A stretch of DNA of 34,566 nucleotides from an uncultured Mycoplasmatota bacterium (GCA_948466395.1 CAOKAG010000011.1:1-34566); one strand, 5' to 3'; positions 17,745 through 25,557 are shown, counted from the first letter of the stretch. Program-made: numbers and translations. Notes: generated by a model not told the origin, from the sequence alone.

Positions 17745-19194
17745 CTATAGCCTTTTGTTTATGTAATTTTTCAGTTACTTTTTCTTGGTCTAAATAGTAA
17801 CCTCTAAATAGTTCCCCGTTGTTTGTAACAAATAAACCTTTTTCACCATTGTTAATTAAAGTATTTCCCTCATAATTTCCTTTACCTAGTACAACTTCGG
17901 AAGATGGCTTATCGCTTGTTCTTCCACAAATTCTATTATCTAAATTCGATTTGATTTGACCCTCAATTAGTTTGTGGTCGGGGCGTTGTGCCGATAAAAT
18001 AAGATGTATCCCTAGTGAACGACCTCTTGTTGCTATTGTTGTTAAAATATCAATAATATCTTCTGCTATATCTTTATATTTTTTATTAGAGATTTCTACA
18101 AACTCGTCAAAAACATATATGATACGACTTAATGGGGTATATTTTTTGCCATCAACTTCTTGCCATTTTTTAGACATTATCTTGTTGTATTTATCTATAT
18201 CTCTACATCTAGCGTTTTTAAATTCTACCTCTCTAGCTGCTAATTCTATATCAATTTTTCTTAAATCTTCTAACGCCTTATCTAACGAAGTAGATACTTG
18301 ACATTGTTTATCTTCTAATGATTTTCCAAAGTAATCAAATTCTTTTATTGTAAGTTTGTCCCAACCAACAAACTCGGTTTGTTTTGGATCACAAACTCTT
18401 ACAATATAACCCTTATGTAATGACTGATAGATAAGTAAATCTAGTAAAACCGATTTACCGCTACCCGTTGAACCCGCTACTAAATAATGGGGTGTATCGT
18501 TTATATTTCTAGTAATTTTTTTGAATAAGTTTTCCCCTAAATAATATGTAGGACTATCACAATCTAGGTTTTTGTCGTTCCAATCTATTTTTTTGGGTAT
18601 TTTATTATTAGGGCTTATAGTTGTTATTTTTATTTTGTTTTTGGTGTTTTTGTAAGGCTCTATCTCGACTATGATTTTATTAAGTGCGGTTTCTAAATCT
18701 GCTTTTGTTTCGTCCTCTCGCCATTTATCTATGTTTATACTATTAGCATTAAGTATCATAATAACCATACGCAAATTAACCCATGCTCTTTTTATTTTCA
18801 TTAAATAAGGGTGGTCGCCATTTGCATTTTTAAGCCCTTTAACGCCTTTTATTTGTTTTTGCTTATAGTCTTTTAATTTAAAGTTGTTTCGTAGCCATAA
18901 TATCAATAAAATAAGTCCTACAATTTCTAAAAAATATATAGGTACATATATGTTTTTATAAAATTGATTAAATGTAATCGTTTTTATATAATCATGATTT
19001 AAAAATTTATAAACTATTTCATGTTGAAATATTGTTGAATTAAGTATAAAACATAATATTAGGTATAGAAATGATACAAACCATTTCCATTTATAACATA
19101 ATTCTAAAATAATATAAGCAAATAATTTTACTATAAATTTTAAATACTTTAATACATGATGTATAATTTTATTCAATGTTTTTTTCTTCTTCAT
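17725..19194 (-). CDS. FtsK/SpoIIIE-type DNA translocase (Tn916 Orf21/TcpA-like coupling ATPase)
   Basis: 489 residues. Two to three N-terminal membrane segments (about 21-52 and 83-101) are followed by an FtsK/HerA motor: Walker [10 protein letters not shown] at 240-248, a Walker B of the form [12 protein letters not shown] near 355, and a [16 protein letters not shown] segment typical of the family. In Tn916-like elements the equivalent protein brings nicked DNA to the secretion channel; here it may couple Rep-bound DNA to a helper's system. It overlaps rep by 26 nt and xis by 20 nt; GGAGG lies 9 nt upstream of the ATG within the end of rep. Confidence 0.92.
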   Translation of the reverse strand: MKKKKTLNKIIHHVLKYLKFIVKLFAYIILELCYKWKWFVSFLYLILCFILNSTIFQHEIVYKFLNHDYIKTITFNQFYKNIYVPIYFLEIVGLILLILWLRNNFKLKDYKQKQIKGVKGLKNANGDHPYLMKIKRAWVNLRMVIMILNANSINIDKWREDETKADLETALNKIIVEIEPYKNTKNKIKITTISPNNKIPKKIDWNDKNLDCDSPTYYLGENLFKKITRNINDTPHYLVAGSTGSGKSVLLDLLIYQSLHKGYIVRVCDPKQTEFVGWDKLTIKEFDYFGKSLEDKQCQVSTSLDKALEDLRKIDIELAAREVEFKNARCRDIDKYNKIMSKKWQEVDGKKYTPLSRIIYVFDEFVEISNKKYKDIAEDIIDILTTIATRGRSLGIHLILSAQRPDHKLIEGQIKSNLDNRICGRTSDKPSSEVVLGKGNYEGNTLINNGEKGLFVTNNGELFRGYYLDQEKVTEKLHKQKAIDGEQNL

Positions 19195-20170
19195 TTTCTA
19201 ATTCCTCCAATTTTTTAGTCATTTTATGTACTATAATTGAGCCATCACTTTTGTACTCAATTATGTTATGAATTCTACGCAAAAATGCGTTCCAAACCTC
19301 TCTATATTTAAAACTATATTGTAGTTCATAATATTGCTCCTCTAGGGGAACATTTGAGGTTATATAGACATAAGTATAACAAGCCACTTTATCATTGTAT
19401 CTAGCGGGTAGCATAAGGGGGTAGATGTCTAAATAGTTAAGCATATCGCCAATAGGTATTTGGCTATGAAATTCCTCGAAAACGAGCGTACTCATCACGC
19501 TTCTATATGAGTCAAAAAGTATCCCTCTACTGCCCGTATAATTTGTGATACGACATACATTTTTAGCACCATGCCTTTTGTATATATCTCGCGTTTTTCC
19601 GCACCCTGTATGCCCAAAGACATATGTACAAACGATATTTCGGTTTTCTTTCATGTACTTGTCGGCTAGATATGTTTCTCTTATTAGGTCTATATCTCGT
19701 ATTTTTAAAGCCCATTGTGGACTATTTTCTATTATCTCGATGTTTGACTTACCATCTTTTATATCTTCTAATAATTGCCCTATAACGGGGTCTTTTTCTT
19801 GTAATTCCGATGGTATCGTGCCATATTCTACAAAACTGCCCTCAATAGATGTTTCGGCTTTGTCTGTATTTTCAAACTTGCCCGTTTTTCTCACATAATC
19901 AATGTTGTCTTGTATAGTTCCATAGGCTTTTTCTATGTGGGCTATTTTATTAAAGCGGTTTTGTATTGTTGTAAATCGAATAGGCGACTTTGAATAAATA
20001 AAGATATGGATATGTAGCGTTTGTGTTTCGTTGCCGATTTCCTTACACATACAATAGTAGTCAAGAGCGAATTTTTGCAAAGTTTCTTTTATTACTTCAT
20101 CCGTAAAGCCGTGTTCTAGTGGGTTATTTATCGTTAAAGCCCATTTACGACTTTGGCTATTATCTGCCAT
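19169..20170 (-). CDS. rep: CRESS-type replication initiator: HUH endonuclease plus superfamily-3 helicase
   Basis: 333 residues with every expected motif in order. HUH motif I is KWALTINNP (9-17), motif II LHIHIF (52-57, metal-binding His53 and His55), and motif III DYVRKTG (91-97, nicking Tyr92 with Lys95). The superfamily-3 helicase shows Walker A GHTGCGKT (186-193), Walker B LVFEEF (229-234), motif C YITSN (269-273) and Arg residues near 289-299. This is the two-domain layout of circovirus/geminivirus Rep and of bacterial pCRESS plasmid Reps, not of Tn916 Orf20. It should nick and join DNA at the TAGTATTAC origin just upstream and drive rolling-circle replication of the excised circle; it may also act as relaxase. 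ATG at 20170 with AGGAGTG upstream. Confidence 0.93.
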   Translation of the reverse strand: MADNSQSRKWALTINNPLEHGFTDEVIKETLQKFALDYYCMCKEIGNETQTLHIHIFIYSKSPIRFTTIQNRFNKIAHIEKAYGTIQDNIDYVRKTGKFENTDKAETSIEGSFVEYGTIPSELQEKDPVIGQLLEDIKDGKSNIEIIENSPQWALKIRDIDLIRETYLADKYMKENRNIVCTYVFGHTGCGKTRDIYKRHGAKNVCRITNYTGSRGILFDSYRSVMSTLVFEEFHSQIPIGDMLNYLDIYPLMLPARYNDKVACYTYVYITSNVPLEEQYYELQYSFKYREVWNAFLRRIHNIIEYKSDGSIIVHKMTKKLEELENEEEKNIE

Positions 20171-20262
20171 GTTATCACTCCTATTTTTTATAGTTTAGAT
20201 TATTATTAAATTTTCAAAGAACTAATGCGCTAATACATATACTAGTTAATACACGCCCATGA

Positions 20263-20296
20263 GTGGGGCGAGTGGCGTAGCCACTTTAGCCCCCAC
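20263..20296. repeat. Nested GC-rich hairpin next to the CRESS-type origin
   Basis: Outer arms GTGGGG (20263-20268) and CCCCAC (20291-20296) enclose a perfect inner hairpin AGTGGC-GTA-GCCACT (20271-20285). It is markedly GC-rich in a very AT-rich region and ends exactly where the origin stem begins. It may be part of the origin or a signal for the second strand. Confidence 0.7.
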
Positions 20297-20326
20297 CATA
20301 TAAGGGCTAGTATTACCCCTTATATG
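20297..20326 (+). other. CRESS/circovirus-type replication origin stem-loop
   Basis: CATATAAGGG (20297-20306) and CCCTTATATG (20317-20326) form a perfect 10-bp stem; the loop is CTAGTATTAC. It contains TAGTATTAC (20308-20316), a nonanucleotide found at the nick site of circovirus-like genomes, cut by Rep as TAGTATT/AC. The neighbouring gene encodes a Rep with all HUH and superfamily-3 motifs. The loop sequence is on the strand opposite to rep. Confidence 0.93.
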
Positions 20327-20344
20327 TAGCATGTAGCATGTAGC
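20324..20344 (+). repeat. Three tandem 7-bp iterons beside the origin
   Basis: ATGTAGC is repeated three times without a gap (20324-20330, 20331-20337, 20338-20344), with the first copy sharing ATG with the right arm of the origin stem. Short direct repeats touching the stem are the Rep-recognition sites in circoviruses, so these are the likely Rep-binding iterons. Confidence 0.85.
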
Positions 20345-20440
20345 AATAATTTTTATAAATTTACCTTAATGTTAATCTTGCTACTATTTAAAACAATAGC
20401 AAGATGTAACAAATCGGTAGTCAATAAGTCAATTAGTAAC

Positions 20441-20731
20441 TTATTTTTTGCTTGTTTCGGTAGAGTCAACGAATTCTACAAAACTAACATTTTTGTATCT
20501 GTCGTAAAGGAATTCTTCTACATATTTGCCTACAAGACTTTTAATTTCTGATGTAGTTAATTCTTTACCAAAAGTTTTGGTTAAGACATCATATCTTACC
20601 TTAACTACTGAAACCCTAAGTCCTTCGCTTTTATCTTTGTTGTTAAACTCTTCCGCACAATGAAAATTAACATTATGAAATGGCTTATTTTCAAACTCGC
20701 CAATTCTTTCTTCAATACCTATAATTTTCAT
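20441..20731 (-). CDS. Small protein upstream of the origin, unknown (possible DNA-binding accessory)
   Basis: 96 residues, beginning MKIIGIEERIGEFENKPFHN. The N-terminal half is beta-rich and ends in LRVSVVKVRYDVL; the second half is helical. Small proteins of this form sit next to rep genes in several Gram-positive plasmids and elements and may bind single-stranded DNA, but I cannot assign a family. AAAGGAGA lies 10 nt upstream of the ATG. TTGACA occurs 30-35 nt upstream of the ATG, but no matching -10 is seen. It precedes the origin and rep on the same strand. Confidence 0.7.
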   Translation of the reverse strand: MKIIGIEERIGEFENKPFHNVNFHCAEEFNNKDKSEGLRVSVVKVRYDVLTKTFGKELTTSEIKSLVGKYVEEFLYDRYKNVSFVEFVDSTETSKK

Positions 20732-20870
20732 GGTCTTAATTTTCTCCTTTCATTAAATTTTTGTTTTGTCAACGCTCCTTTTTCGCTGACATAATGGTTA
20801 TAGGCGATTAAATTTTCATAGTAAAAAAACACCCTTTAAAATAAAAAGTATTTTTTTACATACATAATAA

Positions 20871-20894
20871 AAAGCCGTATTTTAGTACGACTTT
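20871..20894 (-). terminator. Intrinsic terminator of the sigma-factor gene
   Basis: On the minus strand AAAGTCGTA and TACGGCTTT form a 9-bp stem (one G-T pair) around a 6-nt loop, followed by TTTATT. It lies about 20 nt after the sigma gene's stop. Confidence 0.75.
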
Positions 20895-20912
20895 GTTTAA
20901 ATATAAATATTA

Positions 20913-22169
20913 TTAAATAGTTTTTTTCGTTCTTTTTTTCTTTTCAGTTTGTAAAAAGTCTTTTTCTTCTACACCAAACAATTCTAAAACTTTGTTACAA
21001 TAAGCAATAGGGTATCCTTTTAAATTTTCTAAAATAAATGAATATGCCATGTGTGTTTTATCATTTTCTTTTAAGTAGCACCCACTTAATCTAATAAGTT
21101 TTTCTATTATATTAGTGCTTATCTTAAAATATATACCAAATGCTATTAGCGAAACTAAACTTGGTGATGCTTTACTAGATTTATATGATGAAAAACTGCT
21201 TTTATCTAATTTTGTTGCCCTACAAAACATTGTTTCAGTTATTCCTCTATCTTCACAAATTTTTTTAAAAAATTTACCAAAAGTAGGATACATTGTACTT
21301 TCGCTATAATCACGAAAGAATTTAGTTGAAAGTTCTTTAAAATCTTTTTCTTGTAAATCTTCATAATTTTCATATTCAGATATTTTTTCGCCTTTTACTG
21401 ATACATCAATGTTTTTCTTACATTCTTCAATAATCTCTTTTAATAAATTTATCGTTATTCCATTTTCTATATTATAATATTCTTCTGACTGACGAAATGA
21501 AATATCCTTTAATTCAATATCATTTTCTATTGTATGAATTCTTTGTCTAGTAGAGTTAAGCATTTTGGCTGTGGTAGTGATATTATATTTTTTTCTTAAG
21601 AGATAAACTCTTTTTTCGCCTTTAGTTAAAGTTCTAAAAAATGCTTTATCTATTCTCTCTCTAATTTTCAATTCTTCTTTTGCTATTAACTGTTCTTCGG
21701 GGTTCATGGAATTATCTGCTATAAAATCTGCCATAATAGATTTACTTTCACTATCAATAGAATTTTCCAATGAAACTGTTGGTTGAATAAGTTTTTTAAT
21801 TTCACTCAATTTTTCTAATGGTATTTGCAATTTATCGGCAAGTTCATTATCTGTTGGCTTTCGATTTAATTCTTGGGTTAATTCATTTTCGGCTCGTTTC
21901 ATTTCAATTATTTGATTATTTCTATATCTTGAAAAACCTAATAATTGTGCTATACCTTTTTGAACATTGTATTTTATCCATGGTGTAGCATAAGTTGAAA
22001 ATTTAACTCCTTTGTTATTATCAAATTTTTGTTTTGCTTCTAAAACTCCTATATATCCATATTGCTCTAAATCTTCTATATCTTCTGCTGATAATCCTTT
22101 TGGCGAATTTTTTTTAATAATACTTAATACCAAGCCTCTATTTTCTTCTATTAATTTATTGTCCTCCAT
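20913..22169 (-). CDS. Sigma-70 family factor fused to a C-terminal HTH-like domain
   Basis: 418 residues. Region 2 (about 10-75) has GYIGVLEAKQKFDNNKGVKFSTYATPWIKYNVQKGI, the core-binding and -10 recognition segment; region 3 follows at 80-125 (NRKPTDNELADKL) and region 4 at about 180-218 (LTKGEKRVYLLRKKYNITTTAKMLNSTRQRIHTIE). After a linker, residues 297-365 (FFKKICEDRGITETMFCRATKLDKSSFSSYKS) look like a Cro/CI-type HTH. Sigma factors do not normally carry such a tail. It likely directs RNA polymerase to element promoters, with the tail binding DNA or a signal. GAGGAGGT precedes the ATG; it has its own promoter and terminator. Confidence 0.88.
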   Translation of the reverse strand: MEDNKLIEENRGLVLSIIKKNSPKGLSAEDIEDLEQYGYIGVLEAKQKFDNNKGVKFSTYATPWIKYNVQKGIAQLLGFSRYRNNQIIEMKRAENELTQELNRKPTDNELADKLQIPLEKLSEIKKLIQPTVSLENSIDSESKSIMADFIADNSMNPEEQLIAKEELKIRERIDKAFFRTLTKGEKRVYLLRKKYNITTTAKMLNSTRQRIHTIENDIELKDISFRQSEEYYNIENGITINLLKEIIEECKKNIDVSVKGEKISEYENYEDLQEKDFKELSTKFFRDYSESTMYPTFGKFFKKICEDRGITETMFCRATKLDKSSFSSYKSSKASPSLVSLIAFGIYFKISTNIIEKLIRLSGCYLKENDKTHMAYSFILENLKGYPIAYCNKVLELFGVEEKDFLQTEKKKRTKKTI

Positions 22170-22201
22170 ATAGATACCTCCTCGTATTTAATCATAATAA
22201 A

Positions 22202-22210
22202 ATTATACCA
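22202..22210 (-). promoter_or_regulatory. Extended -10 promoter of the sigma-factor gene
   Basis: TGGTATAAT on the minus strand (hexamer 22207-22202), 33 nt before the ATG. The -35 is weak, as is common for extended -10 promoters. Confidence 0.65.
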
Positions 22211-22241
22211 TTTTTAGCCCATGTAATATATAGCAAAGCAA

Positions 22242-22284
22242 AAAATAATTTTGGATCATAATTTATTTATACCAAAATTATTTT
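22242..22284 (-). terminator. Terminator of the sortase operon
   Basis: AAAATAATTTTGG (22242-22254) and CCAAAATTATTTT (22272-22284) are perfect 13-bp arms around a 17-nt loop. On the minus strand the stem ends in a T-run. It directly follows the small membrane protein gene. Confidence 0.7.
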
Positions 22285-22285
22285 G

Positions 22286-22495
22286 TTAATCATTTAAAAA
22301 ATCATAAAATTCACTTAAAAATATTGAATAGAAAAACCAACCGCCTAATATTATACATAGCCATAAAGGTTTATCACAACTCATATAAGTATAACTTGGT
22401 ATTATAATATTTGGGTCTTTGGGAATTGTAAAGGCTAGTAACACAATAATTATATAACCTAATATTGCCATAATTTTAAATAAATTTTTCTTCAT
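22286..22495 (-). CDS. Small membrane protein, 69 residues
   Basis: Two hydrophobic segments (about 8-24 and 44-60: IMAILGYIIIVLLAF and LWLCIILGGWFFYSIFL) separated by a short loop with a single Cys; very few charges. AAAAAGGAG lies 7 nt upstream of the ATG. It is the last gene of the surface protein/sortase group. Not recognised. Confidence 0.75.
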   Translation of the reverse strand: MKKNLFKIMAILGYIIIVLLAFTIPKDPNIIIPSYTYMSCDKPLWLCIILGGWFFYSIFLSEFYDFLND

Positions 22496-22586
22496 ATAAA
22501 CACTCCTTTTTATCCATTATAAAAGTAGTATCTAAAATCTTTCAAAACTTTATAAATACTACTTCTTATTTTAATTACTTTATAGA

Positions 22587-23336
22587 TTATTCTAAATTTT
22601 CAACTCTTTTTGCGTGTACAACTTTTCTTTTAGATGTTCCACCCGTACCCGAACAAGTAGAGAGTGTAAGTATATTATCACTTGTAGATACTTCTACATC
22701 AAACTTTTTATAACTTCTTCTTGTAATGGTATCAATAAATTTATTGAAATCACTATCACTATTAAATGAAGTAGTTATATAATATTCTTCTTTTTCAATA
22801 ATATAATAACTAAATATTTGATAGGTTAAAAGTTCATTGTCTTTATTGTATATTTGAATATAGTTATTTTCTTTCGTATCAAAGAAATCCTTTTTAAATA
22901 AATCTTGTAGTGAGCCAAACATTGTGTCATCTAGCATAGCATGACCGAATAATACAACATTTCTATCATTAAAAGATGTATTTCGATAGTCCATAAATAT
23001 TGCTCCTGCTTGATTACTTTTCTTTTCAAAGGAGCGTTTTAAATAGTAGGAATTATCACTTGTATGTACAATAGGGTTGTTTACTTTGTCTTGATTAAAT
23101 CTTACCCACCCAATAGTATCATTATTGATAGATAATAGTTTATCAAAGTCAATTTTAAATACTTCTTTTTCTTCTTCTATTTCTATATTGATAACATCTT
23201 TTATCAATTCTTTGGTTTCTTTTTTATTGTTGCGTGAATCGAATAGGAATAATACAATTTTAGTAGTAGAGAATAGGAACACTACTATAAATAAAACTAG
23301 TAGAATGTTTTTTACTTTAAATTTTCTTTTTTTCAT
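22587..23336 (-). CDS. srtB: Class B sortase
   Basis: 249 residues with an N-terminal membrane anchor (10-32). The catalytic triad is visible: His132 in LFGHAML, Cys228 in TLSTCSG and Arg237 in SKRKVVHAKR. The IGWVRFNQDKVNNPIVHTSDNSYYLKRSF segment and the TLSTCS form point to class B. It would attach the surface protein encoded just upstream (23362-24582) to the cell wall or polymerise it. It starts 25 nt after that gene, so both are cotranscribed. Cargo of this type is unusual for such a small element. Confidence 0.93.
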   Translation of the reverse strand: MKKRKFKVKNILLVLFIVVFLFSTTKIVLFLFDSRNNKKETKELIKDVINIEIEEEKEVFKIDFDKLLSINNDTIGWVRFNQDKVNNPIVHTSDNSYYLKRSFEKKSNQAGAIFMDYRNTSFNDRNVVLFGHAMLDDTMFGSLQDLFKKDFFDTKENNYIQIYNKDNELLTYQIFSYYIIEKEEYYITTSFNSDSDFNKFIDTITRRSYKKFDVEVSTSDNILTLSTCSGTGGTSKRKVVHAKRVENLE

Positions 23337-23361
23337 TACCTTAAATAGAAAGAAATAGCAA

Positions 23362-24582
23362 CTAGGCTATTTCCTTTTTCTTCTTACTAACTAGAATATA
23401 AGTAATTCCTACTAAAGAGCCAAGAGCCAATATAGAGTATAGTACAACATCTATTGAAGAAGTTTGAGCATTGTTAGGTGCTTTATTTACATTTTCAGTA
23501 GTAGTATTATTTTCAGTTAAAGCAATCATGAATGGTGAAAACTCATTTACTGTTATTTCTGCTTTTCCATCTGCTACTGTTGTTTTAAAGATTTCATAAG
23601 TATTGTCTTTCTTTTTATGTAGTATTTGTACTTCTTTACCACTGTAATTACTTCCTAGATTAAATGATACTTTCATATTGTCATAAGTTGTTCCATAAGC
23701 CGTTAACTCATAACAACCTAGAATATTTGTAAAGCCTTTACTTTCTAATTCTTTTGCCATTGCTTTGTAAATTTCGTCATCTTGTTCTAATCTTGCCATA
23801 TTTACTGGTGTTCCATTTTCTAATGTTGTTCCATATGCTCCCATATTTTGAACATCTTTTTTTACAAAATATAATATATCATTCTTATAAAAATATAAAT
23901 CGTGTGTTTCTCCCCAAGGAGTTCCACCACCTTGACCACCAAAACTATTTGATTTTTTAATAGTAATAGAGCTATCATTTAATAATTTAGCAAAATCAAA
24001 AGTATCTCTAGTCCATTTACTAGCATTTTCTTCGTCGCCTAAATTATAAATTGTAAATACTGCGTTCATACCCTCGTAATCTGCAAACTTAATACTATCT
24101 ACTTTATTCTTAACATATGTTGCGTCTTGTTCACTATATCCACTTTCTTTTGTATATTTAATAGTGAAATCTTTATGTATTTCTTTACCAATAATTTCAA
24201 TAAAACTTTCTTCCCAATTAGTCGCCATAACTGAAATTGAAAATTCAGAAACATTGATTGTATAACCATTTGCACTAAAAATAGATACTATTTTGTCCTT
24301 TATTGCCACTTCAGAAGGATTTTCTTTATCTGCGTCATTGTAAGTATTAGCAAAATAATTAGCCATATCAGTTTTTGTTGTACTTATTTCTATTTCGTTT
24401 GGAATAATAGTGTTTAATTCCTCTTGTGTTAAATCACTTACAGTTTTTGTAGTATCTTGTGCTACTGTGATATTTTGATTTTCACTTGGTGTTGGTGTTA
24501 ATTCTTCTGCATTAACTGTCATAGTAAAAAACATACTAGATACTGCTAATGCCGATAATAAAATTTTACTTGTCTTTCTCAT
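23362..24582 (-). CDS. Surface protein with signal peptide and NAQTS-type sorting signal
   Basis: 406 residues from the ATG at 24582 (AGAAAGGAAAGG upstream; the frame upstream lacks a signal). A signal peptide (about 1-26, cut near VNAEE) is followed by a Glu/Thr-rich stretch, a mixed alpha/beta domain, a Gly-rich loop (SFGGQGGGTPWG) and a beta domain ending in TVNEFSPFMIALTE. The C-terminus is PNNAQTSS, a hydrophobic segment and KKKKEIA. NAQTS is close to NPQTN, the type recognised by class B sortases, and the neighbour is a class B sortase. Likely an adhesin, receptor or exclusion protein; the function is not shown by the sequence. Confidence 0.85.
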   Translation of the reverse strand: MRKTSKILLSALAVSSMFFTMTVNAEELTPTPSENQNITVAQDTTKTVSDLTQEELNTIIPNEIEISTTKTDMANYFANTYNDADKENPSEVAIKDKIVSIFSANGYTINVSEFSISVMATNWEESFIEIIGKEIHKDFTIKYTKESGYSEQDATYVKNKVDSIKFADYEGMNAVFTIYNLGDEENASKWTRDTFDFAKLLNDSSITIKKSNSFGGQGGGTPWGETHDLYFYKNDILYFVKKDVQNMGAYGTTLENGTPVNMARLEQDDEIYKAMAKELESKGFTNILGCYELTAYGTTYDNMKVSFNLGSNYSGKEVQILHKKKDNTYEIFKTTVADGKAEITVNEFSPFMIALTENNTTTENVNKAPNNAQTSSIDVVLYSILALGSLVGITYILVSKKKKEIA

Positions 24583-24663
24583 TTTATACCTTTCCTTTCT
24601 TACATCTAAAATTTTATTGAATATATAATAAATATTCATAAAGAATATTATTACCATAAATAC

Positions 24664-24757
24664 GGAACACTAAACTACGGCGTTCCATTACTGCTATTGT
24701 TGGCTTAACTGCATACTGCGACCAACAATTACAACATCAGTTATAAGCACTTATAAC
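24664..24757. repeat. Three consecutive hairpins in a gene-free stretch (candidate oriT or single-strand origin)
   Basis: GGAAC (24664-24668)/GTTCC (24682-24686), TTGTTGG (24697-24703)/CCAACAA (24722-24728) and GTTATAAG (24740-24747)/CTTATAAC (24750-24757) follow one another between the divergent surface-protein and RHH genes. The 24583-24900 gap holds no other feature apart from presumed promoters. Confidence 0.6.
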
Positions 24758-24900
24758 CGACAATATAAGTTTACTACTTTGTTTAAATAAAGTCAATTAC
24801 ATTTTTGTAATTACTTATAGAATTAGTTCATAATTCGCACATTGAGCATATGAATAAAGTAGTTAAAGCATTACAATATATAAAGAAAGGGCGTGATGTA

Positions 24901-25107
24901 ATGAAAGATTTTGTACCTTATAAGAAGCCTACATCGGTTGAAAAAGTTGTTGCTACTATTCGTGTTGATTTAAAAACACTTGAAGAAATAGACACACTAG
25001 CAAGTAAAATTGATATAAGTAGAAATGAACTTATTAACCAATGTATAGAGTATGCCCTAGAAAATCTAAAAAATAAGGGAGATATGGACAAAAAAGAAAA
25101 CGATTAG
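24901..25107 (+). CDS. Ribbon-helix-helix DNA-binding protein
   Basis: 68 residues from the ATG at 24901 (AAAGGG 9 nt upstream); an in-frame ATG at 24850 would add 17 residues but lacks a ribosome binding site. Residues about 13-55 (VVATIRVDLKTLEEIDTLASKIDISRNELINQCIEYAL) match the Arc/CopG/MetJ fold: one strand, two helices, with SRNELI as helix-helix turn. It is the only plus-strand gene of the element, divergent from the surface-protein operon and next to the hairpin region. It may be an auxiliary relaxosome protein or a repressor. Confidence 0.82.
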   Translation: MKDFVPYKKPTSVEKVVATIRVDLKTLEEIDTLASKIDISRNELINQCIEYALENLKNKGDMDKKEND

Positions 25108-25127
25108 TATTGTGCTAACCGTTTTTT
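25098..25127. terminator. Bidirectional terminator between convergent genes
   Basis: AAACGATTAG (25098-25107) and CTAACCGTTT (25115-25124) pair in 9 of 10 positions, with a T-run after the stem on both strands. It separates the RHH gene from the convergent 141-residue gene. Confidence 0.75.
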
Positions 25128-25131
25128 ATTC

Positions 25132-25557
25132 TTAAGATGTTCTTATTAGATTACCATCAACAGAATTTACTTTTGCAAAACATAACTCAGGATAATTAGG
25201 GCTACTAAGTTCATAAGTGCGTATATACACTTCATTATTTTCTGATAATCTTTCAATTTCCCAATCTTCTTGATATTGTCCGACATAAAATATATTTAAT
25301 AGTTCTAAATTATAACCCTCAATGTTAATATCAACAATAAAATAATAATAAACTACTGAATTATATTCGTTTTGACATTCTGCTATAATATTAGAAATCA
25401 ATTTGTTCCTATCTTGTATTTTACTATCTTCTACATAATCAAGCCCATAAATTTTTCCATTTTTAAAAAAGTCTAGCATATTTGAATTAAGATTAAATTT
25501 TTTAGTTAATTCTTGTATTCTCAAAATTGCTTCGTTTCTTTGTTCTTCTTTTGTCAT
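25132..25557 (-). CDS. Hypothetical protein at the right end of the element, 141 residues
   Basis: Start at the ATG at 25557 (GAGGTG 6 nt upstream). N-terminal helices (MTKEEQRNEAILRIQELTKKF) are followed by beta-rich, acidic sequence (SVVYYYFIVDINIEGYNLELLNIFYVG) with about 20 acidic residues. No membrane segment or known motif. Acidic proteins at element ends are sometimes anti-defence factors; this is a guess. Confidence 0.7.
   Translation of the reverse strand: MTKEEQRNEAILRIQELTKKFNLNSNMLDFFKNGKIYGLDYVEDSKIQDRNKLISNIIAECQNEYNSVVYYYFIVDINIEGYNLELLNIFYVGQYQEDWEIERLSENNEVYIRTYELSSPNYPELCFAKVNSVDGNLIRTS

Noticed and set aside
19169-20170. Rep as a Tn916 Orf20-type relaxase
   Set aside because: The motifs (TINN, HIH, YVRK, GHTGCGKT, FEEF, ITSN) and the TAGTATTAC stem-loop fit CRESS-type Reps, not the Rep_trans family of Orf20.
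22501-22560. A single GTATCTAAAA near 22528 as another response-regulator site
   Set aside because: Only one copy, no tandem partner and located in the mobile element; most likely chance in AT-rich DNA.
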